NCBI RefSeq assembly: GCF_025152745.1
Contig: NZ_CP104040.1
Coordinates: 496,001 to 560,000, forward strand
Length of the DNA stretch: 64,000 bases
Direction of reading: 5' to 3'
Source: Rhizobium sp. WSM4643
GTDB lineage: Bacteria > Pseudomonadota > Alphaproteobacteria > Rhizobiales > Rhizobiaceae
The stretch's first letter is position 1. Every line of letters begins with the position of its first letter. A model generated the notes under the pieces. It did not search any database, was not told the DNA's origin, and worked only from the letters and a program-made list of their open reading frames with translations. The translations under genes and the position numbers were made by a program. Shown piece after piece: positions 16,088-25,596 of the stretch.

Positions 16088-16788
16088 GAAAGGCGGTCGA
16101 TCAGGTCGCGCAATTCGCCGAGATGGCCGATCTTGCGGAAACGTGGCGCTTCCGTCGGCTCGTCGACATGTTCCAGCACCCAGGTCAGTTCGTGTGGCAC
16201 GAAGACGCCGTAGCTGCCGGCGGCAAGTGCCGGCACGATGTCGGATTTCAGCGAATTGCCGACCATCATCGCCCGTTCCGGCCCGTCGCCGACCTTGGCG
16301 AAGATGCGACGATAGGTGACGGCCGTCTTGTCGGAGACGATCTCAACGGCATCGAAGAAGTCGCCGAGCCCGGATTGAGCGAGCTTGCGCTCCTGATCGA
16401 AGAGATCGCCCTTGGTGATCATGACAAGCAGGTACTTGCCGGCAAGCGCCTCCAGCGTATCGCGCACATGCGGCAGGGTCTCGACCGGATGGTTAAGAAG
16501 ATCCCGGCCGGTATCGAGGATCTTGGCGATCACGCTCGCCGGGACCTTGCCCTCGGTGATTTCGATCGCGGTCTCGATCATCGACAGCGTGAAGCCCTTG
16601 ATGCCGAAGCCGTAGTGGCGAAGGTTGCGTTTCTCGGCCTCTAGCAGCCGTTCGGAAATCTTCGGTCCTTCGGCGAAATCGGCAAGAAGCCTGGTGAAAT
16701 GCGCTTCCGTCAGCCGGTAATATTGTTCGTTCTGCCAGAGTGTATCGTCGGCATCGAAACCAATCGTGGTCAGTGGTCGCGTCGTCAT
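16084..16788 (-). CDS. HAD-superfamily hydrolase
   Basis: This 234-residue cytosolic phosphatase-type protein shows HAD motif I as GFDADDTLW (nucleophile Asp at about residue 11), motif II as the Thr in LVMITKGD, and motif III/IV around MVGNSLKSDIVPAL. The small alpha-helical cap between motifs I and II suggests a small soluble substrate. The N-terminal motif keeps both aspartates, so it is probably active. Substrate is unknown. Confidence 0.88.
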   Translation of the reverse strand: MTTRPLTTIGFDADDTLWQNEQYYRLTEAHFTRLLADFAEGPKISERLLEAEKRNLRHYGFGIKGFTLSMIETAIEITEGKVPASVIAKILDTGRDLLNHPVETLPHVRDTLEALAGKYLLVMITKGDLFDQERKLAQSGLGDFFDAVEIVSDKTAVTYRRIFAKVGDGPERAMMVGNSLKSDIVPALAAGSYGVFVPHELTWVLEHVDEPTEAPRFRKIGHLGELRDLIDRLS

Positions 16789-17288
16789 ATGCGTACCTCT
16801 AGAGCATATCGCGCAAAACTGTGCCGCGGTTTTGCGATAACGACATGCGTAAAAACAAGGACCTAAAGCGCGAGAGCGAATCTGAAAGACCGCGCCGCGC
16901 TTTAGGGCACGATGCCGAAAAGTGTGAGCGGTTTTCGGGCGACATCATGCTCTCACTTTTTAACTTAGAACAGGATTCAGATTTTAGGCCGACCCGACCT
17001 AAATCATCCTGTTCTGGAAATATCGCCGGCAATCTATCGGCCGCCTGGTCGAGACAAGGACGTTCGCCGTTACAGCGCCGCGCGTCTTTTCAGACGCGCA
17101 AAGGACGCTGTAACACTTTGAATTGCGACATGCGCGGCGTTGAAAAGCGCCGCCGCCGCACTACATGAAAATCGCCTCACCTTGCAGCCAGCCACGGCTG
17201 TGCCTGTCATATGCAGGCCAATAATCAAAAAATGAAGTTCTTGAGTTCGCAAGCCCCTCTTGCGGCAGACACAAAGGAATTTTCCACG
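16789..17288. repeat. Repeat-rich gene-free stretch (three repeat families)
   Basis: About 500 bp hold no gene. At 16799-16910 lies an element (GAGCATATCGCGCAAAACTG...GACCTAAAGCGCGAG) matched at 57940-58042. At 16911-16975 (GATGCCGAAAAGTGTGAGCG...CATCATGCTCTCAC) is one matched at 44895-44943. At 17071-17115 is a stem TTACAGCG...CGCTGTAA enclosing GCGCGTCT-TTTC-AGACGCGC. The last part probably contains the promoter of the aldo/keto reductase gene. Confidence 0.75.
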
Positions 17289-18338
17289 ATGCGTTACAAT
17301 CAACTCGGAAATACGGGACTTTTCGTCTCGGAAATCTGCCTGGGCACGATGACCTTCGGCGAAGCCAAACAGGGCAGCACCTGGGGCGCCATCGCCGACG
17401 TCGACCAGAACGCCGCCGACCGGATCGTCGGGCGCTCGCTTGCATCAGGCGTCAATTTCATCGACACGGCCGACGTCTATTCATCCGGCGAGTCCGAAAG
17501 GCTGCTCGGCCAGGCGCTGAAGAACCTCGATGTGCCGCGCAAGGACGTCGTCATCGCTACCAAGGTCTACGGCGTCATGGGTGACAAGCCGAACGACCGC
17601 GGCGCCTCGCGTGGCCACATCATGGATTCGGTCGAGGCGAGCCTCAAGCGGCTGCAGACCGATCATATCGACCTCTATCAGATCCACGCCACTGATACAG
17701 TGACGCCGATCGAGGAGACGCTGCGCGCTCTGGACGACCTCGTTTCCCGTGGTCTCGTGCGTTATATCGGCGTCTCCAACTGGCAGGCCTGGCGCATTTC
17801 CAAGGCGCTCGGCCTGTCGGAACGCCGCGGCTTTGCCCGCTTCGAGACAGTACAGGCCTATTACTCCATCGCCGGCCGCGATCTCGAGCGCGACATCGTG
17901 CCGATGATGCAGGAGGAAAAGCTCGGCCTGATGGTCTGGTCGCCGCTCGCCGGCGGTCTGCTCTCCGGCAAGTATGGTCCCGGCGCGCCCGGCAATGGTG
18001 AAGGCCGCCGCGCCAGTTTCGATTTCCCGCCCGTCGACAAGGACAAGGCCTGGGCCTGTGTCGCCGTCATGCGCGAAGTCGCCGAAAAACACGGCGTCAG
18101 CGTCGCCACCGTGGCGCTCGCCTATATCCTCGCCAAGCCCTTCGTCACCACAGTCATCATCGGCGCCAAGCGGGTCGATCAGCTCGACCAGAACCTTGCC
18201 GCCGTCAAGCTGAAGCTCGATGAAGACGATATGAAGAGGCTCGACGAGGTGAGCGCGCTTGCTCCGGAATATCCGGGCTGGATGCTGGCGCGACAGGGTG
18301 CCGGCCGTCGCCCGGCCGATTTCGAGCCGAAGGACTGA
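17289..18338 (+). CDS. Aldo/keto reductase
   Basis: This 349-residue NADPH-dependent oxidoreductase has the AKR (beta/alpha)8 barrel. The catalytic tetrad is recognisable as the Asp in NFIDTADVYSSGESE, the Tyr in the same motif, the Lys in VIATKVYG and the His in DLYQIHATD. The C-terminal cofactor segment VIIGAKRVDQLDQN is present. Similarity is to the YajO/Tas-like group. I chose the ATG at 17289 because AAGGAA precedes it; the frame is open back to 17211. Substrate is unknown. Confidence 0.92.
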   Translation: MRYNQLGNTGLFVSEICLGTMTFGEAKQGSTWGAIADVDQNAADRIVGRSLASGVNFIDTADVYSSGESERLLGQALKNLDVPRKDVVIATKVYGVMGDKPNDRGASRGHIMDSVEASLKRLQTDHIDLYQIHATDTVTPIEETLRALDDLVSRGLVRYIGVSNWQAWRISKALGLSERRGFARFETVQAYYSIAGRDLERDIVPMMQEEKLGLMVWSPLAGGLLSGKYGPGAPGNGEGRRASFDFPPVDKDKAWACVAVMREVAEKHGVSVATVALAYILAKPFVTTVIIGAKRVDQLDQNLAAVKLKLDEDDMKRLDEVSALAPEYPGWMLARQGAGRRPADFEPKD

Positions 18339-18382
18339 CGTTACCGGCGTTGTGCCCCTGCTGTCCGGTTTGCGCGAATGGC

Positions 18383-18520
18383 TGCCCCTCACTCTAACCC
18401 CCTCCCCGTAAAAACGGGGCGAGGGGACGTGCCCTGCGAGAGGTGGCGGGGGACGGAGAGGTCGCGGCATATCCCCTTCGCGCCGCGTGCAGGGAGAAGG
18501 TGCCGGCAGGCGGAAGGGGC
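18383..18520. repeat. Rhizobial intergenic repeat after the aldo/keto reductase gene
   Basis: CTCACTCTAACCCCCTCCCC-GTAAAAAC-GGGGCGAGGGGA and following sequence (GGTGCCGGCAGGCGGA) match the type found at 25450-25596 and 37354-37490. The stem CCCCGT/ACGGGG is the core. It fills much of a 250-bp gap without a gene. Confidence 0.7.
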
Positions 18521-18591
18521 TGGTCGAGCATGACGAAAGAGTCTGGGAACGCCTGACATTTCCGGCGTTCCCCTTTTCCGTCAACGATCGA

Positions 18592-18951
18592 CTACTTGCC
18601 CTGGGCCTTGAGCCAGGCATTCATCTCGGCGATCTCGGCTTCCTGCGCCTTGACGACGGCTTCGGCGAGCTTGCGGATATCGGGATCTTTTCCGTATTGC
18701 AGCTCGATCTTGGCCATATCGATCGCGCCCTGATGGTGCGGGATCATGCCGCGGACGAAATCCGCATCGGCATCGCCGCTATACTCGATCATCATATCCT
18801 TGTGCATCTTGGCATTCGCCTCGCTGAAGGCGTGGCTTGCCGCATCGTGGTTGCCCATCGGCTTGCTCATGTCCATCGGCTTGTCTTCGGCAAGGACGGG
18901 AGCGGCGACGATGGTGAGCATTGCGGTGAGGGCGATGATTTTCAAAGACAT
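18592..18951 (-). CDS. DUF305 family exported protein
   Basis: This 119-residue protein has a signal peptide (cleavage after V-L-A, residue 21). It is rich in Met and His (DKPMDMSKPMGNHD) and carries the DUF305 core FVRGMIPHHQGAIDMAK, with its conserved M-I-P-H-H-x-x-A-I motif. DUF305 proteins are ferritin-like helical bundles often found near metal, especially copper, handling genes. The upstream gene on the same strand also encodes a small Cys/Met/His-rich exported protein. I chose the ATG at 18951; GGAA lies upstream. Metal binding is inference. Confidence 0.88.
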   Translation of the reverse strand: MSLKIIALTAMLTIVAAPVLAEDKPMDMSKPMGNHDAASHAFSEANAKMHKDMMIEYSGDADADFVRGMIPHHQGAIDMAKIELQYGKDPDIRKLAEAVVKAQEAEIAEMNAWLKAQGK

Positions 18952-19025
18952 GAGAGTTCCTTCCTCTGTCTGACAATAGGTCTTCCAGGCGGCCGGGCCG
19001 CCCATTCTGCATGGAAAGCGTTGTC

Positions 19026-19388
19026 TCAGGACAGTCGGGGAGGGGGCGGCTGCGGCACCGGCTTGTCGTCGTCCAGGGCGCGGGCAGGCGCCGGGGCGGG
19101 GTAGCCGAAAATGGGCTTTCCGCCATCCATGACCGTCACCGCCGCTGGCAGCAACAGGCAGGCGGCGCAAAGCGGCATATGCGCGGAATTGCCGCTGGCG
19201 CAGGGGTCCTTCAAGGGATCGGCCTTATCAGCCATCCAAGGCCTTTCCATGCCTGCCATCTCATGATGCATGCCGGTTTCGATGGCGGCTGCATTCATCG
19301 ACGCACAGGTTGGACAGCCCGCCCATGCGGACATGGCGCTAAAGATCAGCCAGCTAAGAAACATCGTGATGAGGGCAAGCATGCGCAT
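19026..19388 (-). CDS. Small Cys/Met/His-rich exported protein
   Basis: This 120-residue protein has an N-terminal hydrophobic segment that ends in A-W-A, read as a signal peptide. The mature part contains a CPTC pair, a Met/His cluster (GMHHEMAGMERPWM), an isolated Cys, a second pair (LCAAC) next to a short hydrophobic stretch, and a proline-rich tail. The composition suggests a metal or redox role. It precedes the DUF305 gene with about 75 bp between them, so the two could form an operon. I do not recognise a named family. Confidence 0.65.
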   Translation of the reverse strand: MRMLALITMFLSWLIFSAMSAWAGCPTCASMNAAAIETGMHHEMAGMERPWMADKADPLKDPCASGNSAHMPLCAACLLLPAAVTVMDGGKPIFGYPAPAPARALDDDKPVPQPPPPRLS

Positions 19389-19445
19389 GCCGTTTTATAG
19401 GCGAATGCCTGATACAAGCCAAGGCGACCGGCGGTCACATCCCGG

Positions 19446-20258
19446 TCACCAAGCGGCCATGACCTTGTGCTCGATCCTATAATCCTTGCTCTCTTCACCC
19501 AGTGGCGCGACCGGCCATGTCCATGCGGCTTTTGCCGGCGGCGGCAAGACGCCATGCAGCAGGTCGGCCTCTTCATGCGTCTTGCCGTTGCGGTCGATGA
19601 CGGCATAGGCGATGTCGGTCACCAGGCAGCTGCGGCAGGGAAGTCCCGCAAGCCCGGTCAGATGTGCCGCGATCAGCCTTTCCACCGTGTCTTCAGGCAT
19701 TCGCCCGGCCTCGGCCTCATGGCGTCGTTTCACGCCGCGACCGATCTGTGACAAGAGGTTGGCGGAAACCACAAAATCGAGATAGGGCACGCGGCGCAGG
19801 AAGCCGAGCGGTTCGGGTTCGCAGCCGGCAACAAGCTCATCATATCCGGAGAGATCGCGCTCGATCAGCCGGACATTGCGATAGAATTTGGCCGACAGCC
19901 ACAGGCGCACCGAGGCGAGATGAACGAGGTCGACCAGGACGACGGTGTCGAAATCTCGCGCCAACGCTTCGATCGGCACGTCGCGCAACAAGCCGGAGCC
20001 GAGGACGACGGCGGTCCGCTTCCGCCTGAGGTTGGACGTTGCCGCAAGGATCGCCTTCCGGCTCATCTCCTCATGTTCGGCCCAATCCGCCGTGCAGCGC
20101 CCGGCCCGCGACCAGAGATTGACCGAATGGCGGATGAACTTTCGATGCGGCTTGCCGGTCAGCGGCAAGGTCGCGGCATAGAGAAGCGCCTCGGTGATCA
20201 TGAGCATATCCGCATTTCTGAGGGAACTCCTTCGTTCAATCGATTCTCGCAGCCACAT
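19446..20258 (-). CDS. Conserved hypothetical protein with a Rossmann-like core
   Basis: This 270-residue cytosolic protein is of unknown function. A motif near residue 80 ([12 protein letters not shown]) followed by an acidic strand end (VVLVDLVHL) and a later RDLSG looks like the glycine loop and motif II of a Rossmann-fold methyltransferase; the SAM-binding interpretation is inference. The ATG at 20258 has GAAGGG upstream. The frame extends to a TTG at 20291. It is divergent from hisS, with only about 80 bp between the start codons. Confidence 0.7.
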   Translation of the reverse strand: MWLRESIERRSSLRNADMLMITEALLYAATLPLTGKPHRKFIRHSVNLWSRAGRCTADWAEHEEMSRKAILAATSNLRRKRTAVVLGSGLLRDVPIEALARDFDTVVLVDLVHLASVRLWLSAKFYRNVRLIERDLSGYDELVAGCEPEPLGFLRRVPYLDFVVSANLLSQIGRGVKRRHEAEAGRMPEDTVERLIAAHLTGLAGLPCRSCLVTDIAYAVIDRNGKTHEEADLLHGVLPPPAKAAWTWPVAPLGEESKDYRIEHKVMAAW

Positions 20259-20336
20259 CAAGACCCTTCGCCCTTGCCGCTCCCCGCCCAATCCGCTAGG
20301 AAACCGCCACTGTCACAGTCAGTGGAATCCCCGGAA

Positions 20337-21908
20337 ATGAACGACAAGCAGAAGAAACCGCAAAAGCTCAAGGCCCGCCTGCCGCGCGGCTTCGTCGACC
20401 GGACGGCCGGCGATATCCGCGCCGTCAACGAGATGACGGCAAAGATCCGGGAAGTCTATGAGCATTATGGTTTCGATCCGCTCGAAACGCCGCTATTCGA
20501 ATATACCGATGCGCTCGGCAAGTTCCTGCCCGACAGCGACCGGCCGAACGAGGGCGTGTTCTCGCTGCAGGACGATGACGAGCAATGGATGTCGCTGCGT
20601 TACGACCTGACGGCGCCGCTCGCCCGTCATGTCGCCGAGAATTTCAACGAGATCCAGCTGCCCTATCGCACTTATCGCGCCGGCTACGTCTTCCGCAACG
20701 AGAAGCCGGGCCCGGGCCGTTTCCGCCAGTTCATGCAGTTCGATGCCGATACCGTCGGCGCGCCTGGTGTTCAGGCCGATGCCGAAATGTGCATGATGAT
20801 GGCCGATACGCTGGAAGCCCTCGGCATCAAGCGCGGCGATTATGTCATCCGCGTCAATAACCGCAAGGTTCTGGATGGTGTGCTCGAGGCGATCGGTCTC
20901 GGCGGCGACGACAAGGCCGGCCAGCGGCTGAACGTGCTGCGGGCTATCGACAAGCTCGACAAGTTCGGCCCGGAAGGCGTGGCATTGCTGCTTGGTCCCG
21001 GCCGCAAAGATGAATCCGGCGACTTCACCAAGGGCGCTGGTCTCGATAAGGAGCAGATCGACAAGGTACTGTTCTTTGTCGGCATCACGGACTATGCCGA
21101 AAGCGCTCTCCGTCTCACCGAACTGGTTGCCGGAACCGCCAGGGGTGGCGAAGGCGTCGAGGAGCTGAATTTCATCGGTGCGCTGGTGACCAGCGCCGGC
21201 TATGGCCCTGACCGCATCAAGATCGACCCCTCCGTCGTGCGCGGCCTCGAATATTATACCGGCCCGGTCTATGAGGCCGAACTGACCTTCGACGTCACCA
21301 ATGAAAAGGGCGAGAAAGTCGTCTTCGGTTCGGTCGGCGGCGGCGGTCGTTATGACGGCCTCGTCTCCCGCTTCATGGGCCAGCCGGTTCCGGCGACGGG
21401 CTTTTCGATCGGCGTCTCCAGGCTGATGACGGCGCTGAAGAACCTCGGCAAGCTCGGCGCCAGCGAGGTCATCGAGCCGGTGCTGGTGACCGTCATGGAC
21501 GGCGATGTCGAGGCGATGGGCCGCTACCAGAAGATGACGCAGGAACTGCGCGCCGCCGGCATTCGCGCCGAGATGTTCCAGGGCAACTGGAAGAAGTTCG
21601 GCAACCAGCTGAAATATGCCGATCGCCGCGGCTGCCCCGTCGCCATCATCCAGGGCGGCGACGAGCGCGAGACAGGCGTCGTGCAGATCAAGGATCTGAT
21701 CGAAGGCAAGCGGCTCTCCGGCGAGATCGAGGACAATGCCAGCTGGCGCGAAGCGCGGGTGGCACAGGAGACGGCGCCGGAAGCCGACCTCGTCGCCAAG
21801 GTCAGGGAGATCCTTGCTGCGCAGGCCGAGGATCGGAAGAGGGCGGGCTCCGGCTTCGAAACTCCATATGATCCCGCTCAAGCCGGTGACACAGATGACG
21901 ATGTTTGA
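20337..21908 (+). CDS. hisS: Histidyl-tRNA synthetase
   Basis: This 523-residue class II aminoacyl-tRNA synthetase charges tRNA-His. Motif 1 lies in [15 protein letters not shown]. Motif 2 includes [23 protein letters not shown]. The histidine-binding loop is [11 protein letters not shown] and motif 3 is [13 protein letters not shown]. The C-terminal anticodon-binding domain follows from about residue 385. It is longer than E. coli HisRS (424), as usual in Rhizobiales. I chose the ATG at 20337 with GGAAA... upstream; the frame is open further but unconserved. hisZ and hisG follow. Confidence 0.96.
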   Translation: MNDKQKKPQKLKARLPRGFVDRTAGDIRAVNEMTAKIREVYEHYGFDPLETPLFEYTDALGKFLPDSDRPNEGVFSLQDDDEQWMSLRYDLTAPLARHVAENFNEIQLPYRTYRAGYVFRNEKPGPGRFRQFMQFDADTVGAPGVQADAEMCMMMADTLEALGIKRGDYVIRVNNRKVLDGVLEAIGLGGDDKAGQRLNVLRAIDKLDKFGPEGVALLLGPGRKDESGDFTKGAGLDKEQIDKVLFFVGITDYAESALRLTELVAGTARGGEGVEELNFIGALVTSAGYGPDRIKIDPSVVRGLEYYTGPVYEAELTFDVTNEKGEKVVFGSVGGGGRYDGLVSRFMGQPVPATGFSIGVSRLMTALKNLGKLGASEVIEPVLVTVMDGDVEAMGRYQKMTQELRAAGIRAEMFQGNWKKFGNQLKYADRRGCPVAIIQGGDERETGVVQIKDLIEGKRLSGEIEDNASWREARVAQETAPEADLVAKVREILAAQAEDRKRAGSGFETPYDPAQAGDTDDDV

Positions 21909-21913
21909 GAGAA

Positions 21914-22080
21914 ATCTCCCCTTCTCCCCTCGGGGAGAAGGTGGCCCGAAGGGTCGGATGAGGGGGCACCGCGGCAGAAGCTGTCCTTCGCTTGCCGCTC
22001 AGGACATTCGTCGTTTACACTCCTCATCCCCCTCATCTGCCCTGTCGGGCATCTTCTCCCCGCTGGGGAGAAGAGGGAAG
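21914..22080. repeat. Rhizobial intergenic palindrome between hisS and hisZ
   Basis: CTTCTCCCC-TC-GGGGAGAAGG with the tail TGGCCCGAAGGGTCGGATGA is matched in reverse by CATCTTCTCCCCGCTGGGGAGAAG near the hisZ start. It is the same design as 10098-10266. It fills the 180-bp gap inside what is otherwise a hisSZG operon. Confidence 0.8.
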
Positions 22081-22088
22081 TTCAGCCA

Positions 22089-23210
22089 ATGCCCCTGATC
22101 AATCTCCCCGAATTCGCCAACGACCTCATCGCCGAATTCGATGCGCGCAACGCCGAGCGCATCGATACGCCTGTCATTCAGCCGGCCGAGCCTTTCCTTG
22201 ATATTGCCGGCGAAGATCTGCGTCGCCGCATCTTCATGACGGAGAGCGAAACCGGCGCCAGCCTCTGCCTGCGTCCCGAATTCACTATTCCCGTCTGTCT
22301 GCGTCACATCGAGACGGCGACCGGCACGCCGAAGCGTTATGCCTATCTCGGCGAGGTTTTCCGCCAGCGTCGCGACGGCGCCAATGAATTCTATCAGGCC
22401 GGCATCGAGGATCTTGGCGATATCGACCTGTCAAACGCCGACGCCCGCGCCATCGGCGATGCCACCGGCATTCTCGCCCGCTTGCTGCCGGGCCGGCGCT
22501 TAGCCGTGACATTGGGCGACCAGGCAGTCTTCGAGGCCGTCGTCCAGGCGCTCGGCCTGCCGCTCGGCTGGCAGAAGCGCCTGATCCACGCCTTCGGCAG
22601 TATGACGCAACTGGAAGCACTGCTTGCCAGCCTCGTCAGCCCGCAATTCGTCACCGGGCTGGACGACGATATCGCCAGGCTTGTCGCATCGGGCGACGAG
22701 CAGGCGCTGGTCGCCCATCTCGAGCGGGAGATGCAGAAGACCGGCTATTCGACGAATGCCGGCCGCTCGGCTCTGGAGATCGCCCGACGGCTCAAGGAAA
22801 AGCTCATCCTGTCCGAAACGCGCCTCGACGATGCAGCCTTCCACGTGCTGGAAGAATTTCTGTCGCTCGACGTGCCGCTGGTCAATGCTTCCGCAGCCCT
22901 TTCCGGTTTCGCCGATGCTGCCGGCCTGAAACTCGGCAATGCGCTTTCCCGCTTTAATGGCCGCGTTGCAGCACTTTACAACGCCGGCGTCGATCTTTCC
23001 TGCCTCGACTACCGCGCCGCCTTCGGACGGCCGCTCGACTATTACACCGGCCTCGTCTTCGAGGTGACGGTGGAAGGCTCGACCGCGGTGCTCGCCGGCG
23101 GCGGCCGTTTCGACCGGCTCCTGACCTTCCTCGGTGCGACGGACCGCATCCCGGCCGTCGGCTTCTCCTTCTGGCTCGACCGCATCGAAACCGAAAGGGC
23201 AGCCGCATGA
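22089..23210 (+). CDS. hisZ: ATP phosphoribosyltransferase regulatory subunit
   Basis: This 373-residue protein is a class II synthetase-like (HisRS paralogue) subunit that does not charge tRNA. It binds short-form HisG and is needed for the first step of histidine synthesis, ATP + PRPP to phosphoribosyl-ATP. It has HisRS-like motif 2 ([12 protein letters not shown]) and the glycine-rich GGGRFDRLL, and lacks the anticodon-binding domain. It overlaps hisG by 4 bp (ATGA). HisG in this window is the short form, which requires HisZ, so the assignment is consistent. Confidence 0.94.
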   Translation: MPLINLPEFANDLIAEFDARNAERIDTPVIQPAEPFLDIAGEDLRRRIFMTESETGASLCLRPEFTIPVCLRHIETATGTPKRYAYLGEVFRQRRDGANEFYQAGIEDLGDIDLSNADARAIGDATGILARLLPGRRLAVTLGDQAVFEAVVQALGLPLGWQKRLIHAFGSMTQLEALLASLVSPQFVTGLDDDIARLVASGDEQALVAHLEREMQKTGYSTNAGRSALEIARRLKEKLILSETRLDDAAFHVLEEFLSLDVPLVNASAALSGFADAAGLKLGNALSRFNGRVAALYNAGVDLSCLDYRAAFGRPLDYYTGLVFEVTVEGSTAVLAGGGRFDRLLTFLGATDRIPAVGFSFWLDRIETERAAA

Positions 23211-23902
23211 CCATCACCATCGCGCTTCCCTCCAAGGGCCGGATGAAGGAAGACGCTTCGGCGATCTTCGAACGTGCCGGCATGACGATTTCTGCGGTCG
23301 GCAACGATCGCTCCTATCGCGGCCGCGTCGAAGGCTGGGATGATGTGGAGATCGCCTTCCTCTCGGCTTCCGAAATCTCCCGTGAAATCGGCAATGGCAC
23401 CGTCGATTTCGGCGTCACCGGCGAGGATCTGATGCGGGAGGGTTTTGCCGAGGTCGACAAACGCGTCGAATTCTGTGCCCGTCTCGGCTTCGGCCATGCC
23501 GATGTCGTCGTCGCCGTGCCGGAGATCTGGTTCGATGTCGACACCATGGCCGATCTCGTCGATGTCGCCGCCGATTTCCGCGCCCGCCACGGCCGACGCC
23601 TAGCCATCGCCACCAAATACTGGCGGCTGACCCAGCAGTTCTTTTCGAGCCAGCACGGCATCCAGCTTTATCGCATCGTCGAAAGCCTGGGCGCTACCGA
23701 GGGCGCTCCCGCCGCAGGCTCGGCCGATATCATCGTCGATATCACCTCCACCGGCTCGACGCTGCGCGCCAATCACCTGAAGGTGCTCCAGGACGGTGTC
23801 ATCCTGCATTCGCAGGCCTGCCTCGTGCGTGCCCGCAAGGAAAACCACGCCGGTGAACCCGCCGTGCAAGCAATCATTGAGGCAGTGCGCGCGGCCCTCT
23901 GA
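23207..23902 (+). CDS. hisG: ATP phosphoribosyltransferase, short form
   Basis: This 231-residue protein is the catalytic subunit of the first committed step of histidine synthesis. The N-terminus ([13 protein letters not shown]) and the PRPP-binding loop [20 protein letters not shown] are typical. It lacks the C-terminal regulatory ACT-like domain of the long form, so it should depend on HisZ, encoded directly upstream and overlapping by 4 bp. A rho-independent terminator follows at 23926. Confidence 0.96.
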   Translation: MTITIALPSKGRMKEDASAIFERAGMTISAVGNDRSYRGRVEGWDDVEIAFLSASEISREIGNGTVDFGVTGEDLMREGFAEVDKRVEFCARLGFGHADVVVAVPEIWFDVDTMADLVDVAADFRARHGRRLAIATKYWRLTQQFFSSQHGIQLYRIVESLGATEGAPAAGSADIIVDITSTGSTLRANHLKVLQDGVILHSQACLVRARKENHAGEPAVQAIIEAVRAAL

Positions 23903-23925
23903 TCCCGGCCATTCAGGCACAAGAA

Positions 23926-23955
23926 AACCCGCCGTCGGATGACGGCGGGTTTCGT
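23926..23955. terminator. Bidirectional terminator between hisG and the doxX gene
   Basis: An 11-bp perfect stem, AACCCGCCGTC-GGAT-GACGGCGGGTT, has A-rich sequence on its left and T-rich on its right. It can serve both convergent genes. Confidence 0.9.
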
Positions 23956-23980
23956 ATTTGCGGGAGGATGTCTGCTGGTA

Positions 23981-24397
23981 TCAGGCGGCCACGTAGGCGC
24001 CGCGGCGGGCATCGAGCGAGTAGGCGCCGGCACCGACGGTGGCGAGCAGTATGTACGCGCCGGCCAGCGTGATATTCTTCATGACCATGATCTGGTTGAG
24101 AATGTTCACGAGTTCCGTGCCGCTTGCGTAGGGCAGGTGGAAGGCAATGCCCGTGAAGACACAGAAGGCGGCGAGCAGCCAACCGGCAATGCGGACCTGG
24201 AAGCCTGTGAGAACCGCAAGGCCGGCCAGCAGTTCGAAAAGGCCTGCGACATAGGCCAGCAGGGATGCTGCCGGCAGGCCGGCACCGGCGATCATGCCCG
24301 CAGTACCGGCAGGATCGGTTAGCTTCATGAAGCCGGAAACGATGAACATGAAGGAAAGCAGGATACGGGCAATCAGGATGATGACGTTGTTCGACAT
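23981..24397 (-). CDS. DoxX family membrane protein
   Basis: This 138-residue inner-membrane protein has four predicted transmembrane helices and the DoxX-family opening (ARILLSFMFIVSGFMKLTDP), with a conserved G-x-x-K. The third helix region (LNQIMVMKNITLAGAYILL) contains the typical K-N-x-x-x-x-G. Relatives are linked to redox or thiosulfate metabolism and oxidative stress. I chose the ATG at 24397 with GGAG upstream; the frame is open to 24523. Confidence 0.9.
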   Translation of the reverse strand: MSNNVIILIARILLSFMFIVSGFMKLTDPAGTAGMIAGAGLPAASLLAYVAGLFELLAGLAVLTGFQVRIAGWLLAAFCVFTGIAFHLPYASGTELVNILNQIMVMKNITLAGAYILLATVGAGAYSLDARRGAYVAA

Positions 24398-24708
24398 GGA
24401 CGTTGGCTCCGTTTGAAGGACTTTGGAGATCTCGGTGCCCGGCACCGCTTCGACCTCGGATGCGTCTATGTCGCTCTTTTCTTGCGTTGTGGAAAGATAA
24501 ACGAAAGGGGACAGTTCGTTCACTAATATGGAACGATCTCGAAAGTGCGTCGTGTTCGACTGAATTCATGCGACGCGTTTAGATCTTTGTTGTCATGCAG
24601 TCGTTGTCCCAAAACCGCTGCGCACTTTTGGCGACATGCATTGGCTGCCCCCCGCTTGCCTTTGCCGAGCCGGGTCTTTTATGGTCGACTGATAACATGG
24701 AGAATCCG
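24398..24708. other. Divergent intergenic region, doxX / glutathione transferase
   Basis: About 310 bp separates the doxX and glutathione transferase starts. It presumably holds both promoters. I see no repeat, RNA gene or clear operator. Upstream ATGs in both frames lack ribosome binding sites. Confidence 0.4.
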
Positions 24709-25419
24709 ATGGCAGATCTGTCCGCATTTCCGATCACGACGCGCTGGCCGGCGAAAAATCCCGACATCATCCAGCTCTATTCCCTGCAGACCCCGAATGG
24801 GGTGAAGGTATCCGTCGCCCTGGAAGAGCTCGGGCTAGCCTATGAGCCGCATTATATTTCCTTCGCCGCCAACGAGCAGAAGTCGCCGGAATTCGAATCT
24901 CTCAACCCGAATGGTCGCATCCCGGCAATCATCGATCCGAACGGGCCGGACGGGAAGCCGATCGGCCTTTTCGAATCCGGCGCCATTCTGCTTTATCTCG
25001 CGGAAAAAACCGGCAAGCTCATCCCTACCGATGCCGTCGGCCGATATGAAACCATCCAGTGGGTGTTTTTCCAGATGGCGGGCATCGGCCCGATGTTCGG
25101 CCAGTTTGGACATTTTTATAAATTCGCCGCCGACAAGGTCGCCAACAATTCCTACCCGGTGGAGCGTTATCGCGATGAATCCAAACGCCTGCTCGGCGTG
25201 CTCGAAGACCGCCTGAAAGGTCGCCAGTGGATCATGGGCGACCTCTATACGATCGCCGACATCACCACCTTCACCTGGGTTCGTGGCGCCGACATCTTCT
25301 ATGGCGGCCGCGAGGTGCTCGAATATGCGAAATTCCCCGCCGTCTCGGATTGGCTGGAGCGCTGCATCGCTCGTCCGGCAAGTGCCAGGGGCCTCAATAT
25401 ACCGGCCAAGCCGGAGTAA
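24709..25419 (+). CDS. Glutathione S-transferase (YghU/YfcG nu-class type)
   Basis: This 236-residue cytosolic protein has a thioredoxin-like N-terminal domain (LYSLQTPNGVKVSVALEELG) and a helical C-terminal domain containing DLYTIADITTF. The T-P-N-G motif after the first strand is typical of bacterial nu-class enzymes, which use Thr/Asn instead of Tyr/Ser/Cys and show disulfide-bond reductase activity. The segment LFESGAILLYLAEKTG holds the E-S glutathione-binding pair. The start at 24709 has GGAGAA 4 nt upstream; a slightly earlier ATG at 24697 has none. Confidence 0.93.
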   Translation: MADLSAFPITTRWPAKNPDIIQLYSLQTPNGVKVSVALEELGLAYEPHYISFAANEQKSPEFESLNPNGRIPAIIDPNGPDGKPIGLFESGAILLYLAEKTGKLIPTDAVGRYETIQWVFFQMAGIGPMFGQFGHFYKFAADKVANNSYPVERYRDESKRLLGVLEDRLKGRQWIMGDLYTIADITTFTWVRGADIFYGGREVLEYAKFPAVSDWLERCIARPASARGLNIPAKPE

Positions 25420-25439
25420 CGAACGACCCAAGAGATCGC

Positions 25440-25596
25440 CGATCCCGGCCCCTCATCCGGCTGCTGCCACCGGGGTCGAGCCACGGGTCTCGACCCGTCC
25501 TTCGGACCCCGGTAAACGGGGCGAAGGGACCATGCCGCAAGCTGTCCGTGTCCCGTCTACCTATCGCAGGGCACGTCCCCTCGCCCCGCGAGCGGG
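25440..25596. repeat. Rhizobial intergenic repeat split by the insertion sequence (left part)
   Basis: CCCCTCATCCGGCTGCTGCC...GGGTCGAGCC-ACGG-GTCTCGACCC...CACGTCCCCTCGCCCC is a mosaic repeat of the 37354-37490 type. It continues after the IS at 27085-27118 (GAGAGGGTTAGGGTGAGGGG). Joining the two sides, less one 10-bp duplicate, restores a complete element. Confidence 0.8.
25587..25596. repeat. Left 10-bp target-site duplication
   Basis: CGCGAGCGGG at 25587-25596 is repeated exactly at 27085-27094, directly outside the two ends of the insertion sequence. Confidence 0.85.

Noticed and set aside
19920..20336. N-terminal extension of hisS back to 19920
   Set aside because: The extension runs opposite the hypothetical gene at 19446-20258 and has no similarity to HisRS. 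The ATG at 20337 begins conserved sequence.
20493..21881. Antisense 462-codon open frame across hisS
   Set aside because: hisS has complete class II motifs. The antisense frame has no recognisable domain.
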